Of a DNA stretch of 64,000 nt, positions 61,501 to 64,000 are shown in pieces. This DNA is from Parus major (Eukaryota > Chordata > Aves > Passeriformes > Paridae): positions 86,781,144 to 86,845,143 of the forward strand of contig NC_031768.1 in NCBI RefSeq assembly GCF_001522545.3, in the 5' to 3' direction. Each line of letters opens with the position of its first letter. The first letter of the stretch is position 1. A model generated the notes under the pieces. That model saw nothing but the letters and a program-made list of their open reading frames with translations. It ran no database searches and was not told the origin of the DNA. Position numbers and translations under genes: made by a program.

Positions 61501-62895
61501 AATCCTTCCATGAATGGTGGAGAACTGCCAGGAACATCCCTGCTTTCATGATTATCCCATGATCTGCACAGGAAGAGGTGGGTGCAGAAATCAGCATGCA
61601 GATCAAGTCAGGTTAGGTTAAGCAGGTGAAGCAATTGTTGGTATCTGCATTAGTTTGTGCAGAATAACTTTCAGATGAGTTTAAAATAGATGAGAAATCC
61701 TAGAGCTTATGCAAAAACTTTTTGCTTGACAGTAGTTGTGACGTTGCTGATGACAAAACTAAGGAACTCCAGGAAAGCTACATCCAGTAATTCAGGATAA
61801 TTTCTTTCCCCCTTCTCCCTCTCCTTGTTTATTGGCACCACAGATGAGGTAGACCGGGGAGTGGATCAACGAGATGGCAAAGGACGGTCAGATTCTCCGG
61901 GCTGTGAGGAAAGTGATGCGAACAAGGAAGAAGGTCTGAAGCTGCGGCTGCCGACATGCTCAGATATGATCTGTGGATACGCTTGTCTGAAAGGTACTTG
62001 GCCTCTAAGTGTTGGGCATAAGGAGGTTTCATGTGTCTCGGTTCCCCAAAAGTCCTCATGGTGGACGCTCTCTCACCAGGCACTGCAGCCATGCGAAACA
62101 CCAAGCGTGGGTCCTGGTACGTCGAGGCTCTCACCTCAGTGTTTGCAGAGGACTCCCAACACACTCATGTGGCTGACATGCTGGTGAAGGTAAAGCACGA
62201 GGGCATTTATTCTCCCACTCCTTCCTGGTTTTTGAAGGGCTTTCTATTGCTTCAAAATGCTAGGATTAATCTAGTGCTATTAAATCACTTATTCTTGCCT
62301 GGTTTGTAGAAAAATTACAGTTCTTTCCTCGTTCTTATTTATTTATTTATATGCAGTTCCACAGCAGTTTAACTCAAGTAAAGATGCTGTTTCCTTGACT
62401 CCTTCTGTTTCATTTGTGTGGTTGCATAGTGAAAGAATTCCTTTTCTTCTATAGAAATAGCTTTTGTTTTCAGGTGAATTAATTCCCTGAACATGTAGAC
62501 AACATAGCTGCAAAAGCACCAGTACTCATATAGGGTAAATTCTGAGAAGTGGAGGAAGGAGTAGTGAAAAAAGCAGTGTGACCACAGCAACTTGAGCTGC
62601 TGTGGAACTGCACCCTAGTTCTTTATCCTTCTTATAGTTAGGGGGCTACTTAATACATTAAACATAATTATCTGTGAGTACAGAAAGAAATTGCATTTTT
62701 CTTCTGTCCTTTTAATCCCTCCAGTTACTCAAATTTATTTTTTTTTAATTTCACACCTAGGTGAATAGGCAAATCAAGCAACGGGAAGGTTATGCCCCAG
62801 GCACCGAATTTCACCGCTGCAAGGAAATGTCAGAATATTGTAGCACACTCTGTCGAGACCTTTACCTGTTTCCTGGCTATCTACCAGGAAAATAA
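46401..62895 (+). CDS. CASP2: Caspase-2 (complete, ten coding exons)
   Basis: Initiator caspase activated on the PIDDosome after DNA damage or extra centrosomes; cleaves after aspartate. Coding exons: 46401-46550, 51852-52019, 53490-53565, 54925-55019, 56434-56610, 57724-57852, 58261-58351, 61844-61993, 62080-62189, 62761-62895. All junctions are GT/AG and in phase, giving 426 residues, close to chicken caspase-2. Order: CARD (residues about 7-95), linker, large subunit with catalytic His250 (ASHGVEGG) and Cys293 (QACRG), intersubunit linker, small subunit with [14 protein letters not shown] and a C-terminus ending [10 protein letters not shown]. Likely self-processing aspartates align with the known human sites: Asp142 (LDNGD/G), Asp306 (DQRD/G) and Asp320 (EESD/A). 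The first ATG lacks the longer N-terminal extension of human caspase-2L. Confidence 0.97.
47857..47925 (+). mobile_element. CR1 LINE terminal fragment
   Basis: GACTCAATGATCCCTGTGGG, TCCCTTCCCACTCAGAATAT and TCTGTGATTCTA are the classical last bases of a CR1 element. Only the tail is recognisable. It lies in CASP2 intron 1. Confidence 0.75.
49997..50042. repeat. 23-bp tandem duplication
   Basis: TAGGACTAATTCAGAATTTA plus TTT occurs twice in direct succession with no visible mismatch, in CASP2 intron 1. Confidence 0.93.
51744..51766. repeat. Poly(A) tract
   Basis: AATAAA runs directly into about 17 further A residues and ends in GAAAG, in CASP2 intron 1 just upstream of exon 2. No gene-derived sequence is recognisable upstream of it. 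Confidence 0.85.
51852..52019 (+). CDS. CASP2: CASP2 coding exon 2 (CARD, second half)
   Basis: Encodes residues 51-106, including [20 protein letters not shown], the conserved end of the caspase-2 CARD. Acceptor GGGTTCAG, donor GCAAGG/GTACAG, phase 0. Confidence 0.96.
52190..52770 (-). mobile_element. CR1 LINE 3' part, 5'-truncated
   Basis: The plus strand begins AAGAATCACAAGGTCGTAGA GGTTGGAAAGAGCCTC, the complement of a CR1 3' end, followed by typical CR1 3' UTR text (GGTCACATCCAGGCAG, GGGCAACCTCCTCCAGTGCT). It lies in CASP2 intron 2, antisense to the gene. The far edge is approximate. Confidence 0.9.
53490..53565 (+). CDS. CASP2: CASP2 coding exon 3 (linker)
   Basis: Encodes [19 protein letters not shown] then KRARWL plus one base. 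It matches the human linker pattern (a cysteine followed by a D-x-x-L-P-x-P word, then ESC). Acceptor GTCTTTTAG, donor GGCTTG/GTGAGT. Confidence 0.9.
54925..55019 (+). CDS. CASP2: CASP2 coding exon 4 (prodomain processing site)
   Basis: Encodes the [10 protein letters not shown] segment around the probable prodomain cleavage site Asp142, and the [12 protein letters not shown] segment that starts the large subunit. Acceptor TTTTGCACAG, donor CACTTG/GTAAGT. Confidence 0.95.
55725..55776 (+). repeat. G/T-rich tract with several G-runs
   Basis: A stretch in CASP2 intron 4 with G-runs of three, three, six and four separated by T-rich loops (TTTGGGTTGGG ... TTGGGGGGTTG ... GTGGGGTTT). It could form a long-looped G-quadruplex in the RNA; this is inferred. 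Confidence 0.5.
56434..56610 (+). CDS. CASP2: CASP2 coding exon 5
   Basis: Encodes residues 164-222: [20 protein letters not shown] and [14 protein letters not shown], the N-terminal core of the large subunit. Its arginine in EPRG belongs to the P1-aspartate pocket. Acceptor CTTTCAG, donor GCACAG/GTAAGG. Confidence 0.97.
57724..57852 (+). CDS. CASP2: CASP2 coding exon 6 (catalytic histidine)
   Basis: Encodes residues 223-265 with [17 protein letters not shown]; His250 is the catalytic histidine. Acceptor TGTTCTAG, donor CTAGAG/GTATAT. Confidence 0.97.
58261..58351 (+). CDS. CASP2: CASP2 coding exon 7 (catalytic cysteine)
   Basis: Encodes residues 266-295 with [19 protein letters not shown] followed by ACRG; Cys293 is the nucleophile. 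Acceptor CTTCTCTCAG, donor GGGGAG/GTGAGT. Followed by the largest downstream intron (3.5 kb). Confidence 0.98.
61844..61993 (+). CDS. CASP2: CASP2 coding exon 8 (intersubunit linker)
   Basis: Encodes [20 protein letters not shown] through CGYACLK. It carries both intersubunit cleavage aspartates and begins the small subunit. Acceptor GCACCACAG, donor CTGAAAG/GTACTT. Confidence 0.97.
62080..62189 (+). CDS. CASP2: CASP2 coding exon 9
   Basis: Encodes [20 protein letters not shown] and HVADMLVK, the substrate-pocket part of the small subunit. It is separated from exon 8 by only 86 bases. Acceptor TCTCACCAG, donor GTGAAG/GTAAAG. Confidence 0.97.
62761..62895 (+). CDS. CASP2: CASP2 coding exon 10 and stop
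   Basis: Encodes residues 383-426 ([20 protein letters not shown] and onward) and stops at TAA 62893-62895. Acceptor CACACCTAG. Confidence 0.97.
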   Translation: MNRQIKQREGYAPGTEFHRCKEMSEYCSTLCRDLYLFPGYLPGK

Positions 62896-64000
62896 CCTTG
62901 CCAGCTCTGTTTGAAGAGAGACACTGCCAAAGCTGAACTTTGACCATGGATATCTGTTTTCACTCTTACAAGCTGTGACATAAGATGTGCAAGCAAGCAG
63001 TGCCAGTATAATTCTTTGTCTTTTTCAAAAATCAACTGGCAACTCTCCTTGTAATCTGACTCAGTTCAGGGTTTAAAATTCTAATATCCCAATTGGCTCT
63101 GTTTGTATAGAAGGTGATGGAAAGAAGATCAGCGTTGGAACTGGAAAGAAGTGGGAACATCCTTTGGAAGGAGATGTAAGGACATTTTTAAACAAAGTGA
63201 AAATGGAAATGGACTACTAGTACAGTTTTTAAGTTAAGCCTTTCTGAAAGGAAAATCAGTCAAAAGATGCTACTTATGCTTGTACTCTAATGATTTTAAA
63301 TACTTTCTGCATGATTCTTCATACAGGACAGTGGACTCCTGTGCACATTAGAAAAGGGCTCCTTATGAAGGAGAATCCTCCCCCTCTCTAAAATGCAGTT
63401 ATTGTTCTCAGTACATAACACTTTACGTTTCGATCACTTAAAAGTCTATTTTTCTACGTGTCTTCTATAGCCAAGTCATCAAGAAAACTACAAGATATCC
63501 CAGATTATCAGCAAAACACAGACATATATGCCTGGCATATAAATGACCAGACACCTAAATACACATAGACAAATATGCCTGCATAAGGCATTCCAGAAAT
63601 AGTTTTGAATCTAGAAATTCTAGATGAACTCCCCTTGGTCCCAAGAGTGAGCAACTGCATGGACTATTCCTTTTGAGGAATTTGTTTGCCATAGTACTTG
63701 TTTGTCACAATAGACATTCAGTCCTCCAGCTTCTCAGGAGTCTATAAATTGCACTGTACAACTGAAGCCCCAAAACTACAGTCTTGTGCAAGAGGATCTT
63801 TTTTCTTTTTAATTAACAGAAATATTCAAGGCAGCTCTTCACAGTCTAAGCATGTTGCTTGGAGTATTTATCACTGCAGTTTTCTCCCCTTTTAAATGAG
63901 AGGGAAGAGTTTTACATTATTGTCCAGTTCTGTGAGTTTTCTTTCTTAATCCATGATCATTTAAAAGAGTAATCTGTCACTTCTTATGGAAATTCCTGAC
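62896..64000 (+). other. CASP2: CASP2 3' UTR / downstream sequence
   Basis: No open frame of interest and no AATAAA or ATTAAA hexamer is visible up to the window end, so the CASP2 transcript probably extends further. In mammals CLCN1 follows; nothing resembling it is reached here. Confidence 0.6.

Noticed and set aside
1..64000. tRNA, rRNA, CRISPR arrays, endogenous retrovirus LTRs or coding regions
   Set aside because: None of the expected signatures (T-arm consensus, spaced direct repeats, primer-binding site with paired LTRs, gag/pol words) could be seen. Short degenerate RNA genes could still be missed by eye.

Overview
This window is a stretch of bird nuclear chromosome. It has vertebrate intron/exon structure, several CR1 LINE copies of the avian type, very few other transposons, and two GC-rich CpG-island promoters in an AT-rich background. 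I cannot assign the species from sequence alone. There is no bacterial, viral, CRISPR or operon-like content.

Layout. (1) Positions 82-21046, minus strand: the 5' portion of a RAP1GAP-family gene. I could place thirteen coding exons, and they join in one continuous frame for 387 codons, from a start codon in the CpG island at about 21.0 kb to the catalytic-asparagine exon at 82-237. The gene continues beyond position 1. It carries a GoLoco motif split over two exons and the first part of the RapGAP domain. (2) Positions 21.5-39.9 kb: a long interval with no recognised gene. It holds an orphan GC-rich island at 28.36-28.72 kb, two CR1 remnants lying back to back, microsatellites, and a few exon-like minus-strand pieces with plausible splice sites that I could not assign. 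(3) Positions 39.9-44.8 kb, plus strand: TMEM139, with two coding exons encoding a two-pass membrane protein of 238 residues with PPxY motifs. (4) Positions 46.05-64.0 kb, plus strand: CASP2 (caspase-2), complete in ten coding exons (426 residues) behind its own CpG island, with the 3' UTR running towards or past the window end.

TMEM139 followed by CASP2 on the same strand matches the order on human 7q34. The RAP1GAP-like gene is transcribed away from them. Its closest human relative, RAP1GAP, maps to 1p36, so this is either a separate avian paralogue or a rearranged locus. The three genes do not form a pathway: caspase-2 is a CARD-containing initiator caspase, the RAP1GAP-like protein switches off Rap1, and TMEM139 is a poorly understood membrane protein.

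I found no new biological system. The most useful observations are the RAP1GAP paralogue with its unfamiliar N-terminus, the motifs in the two CpG-island promoters, the uORF arrangement upstream of TMEM139, the orphan CpG island with unassigned candidate exons nearby, and a hexamer satellite that grew from a CR1 tail.
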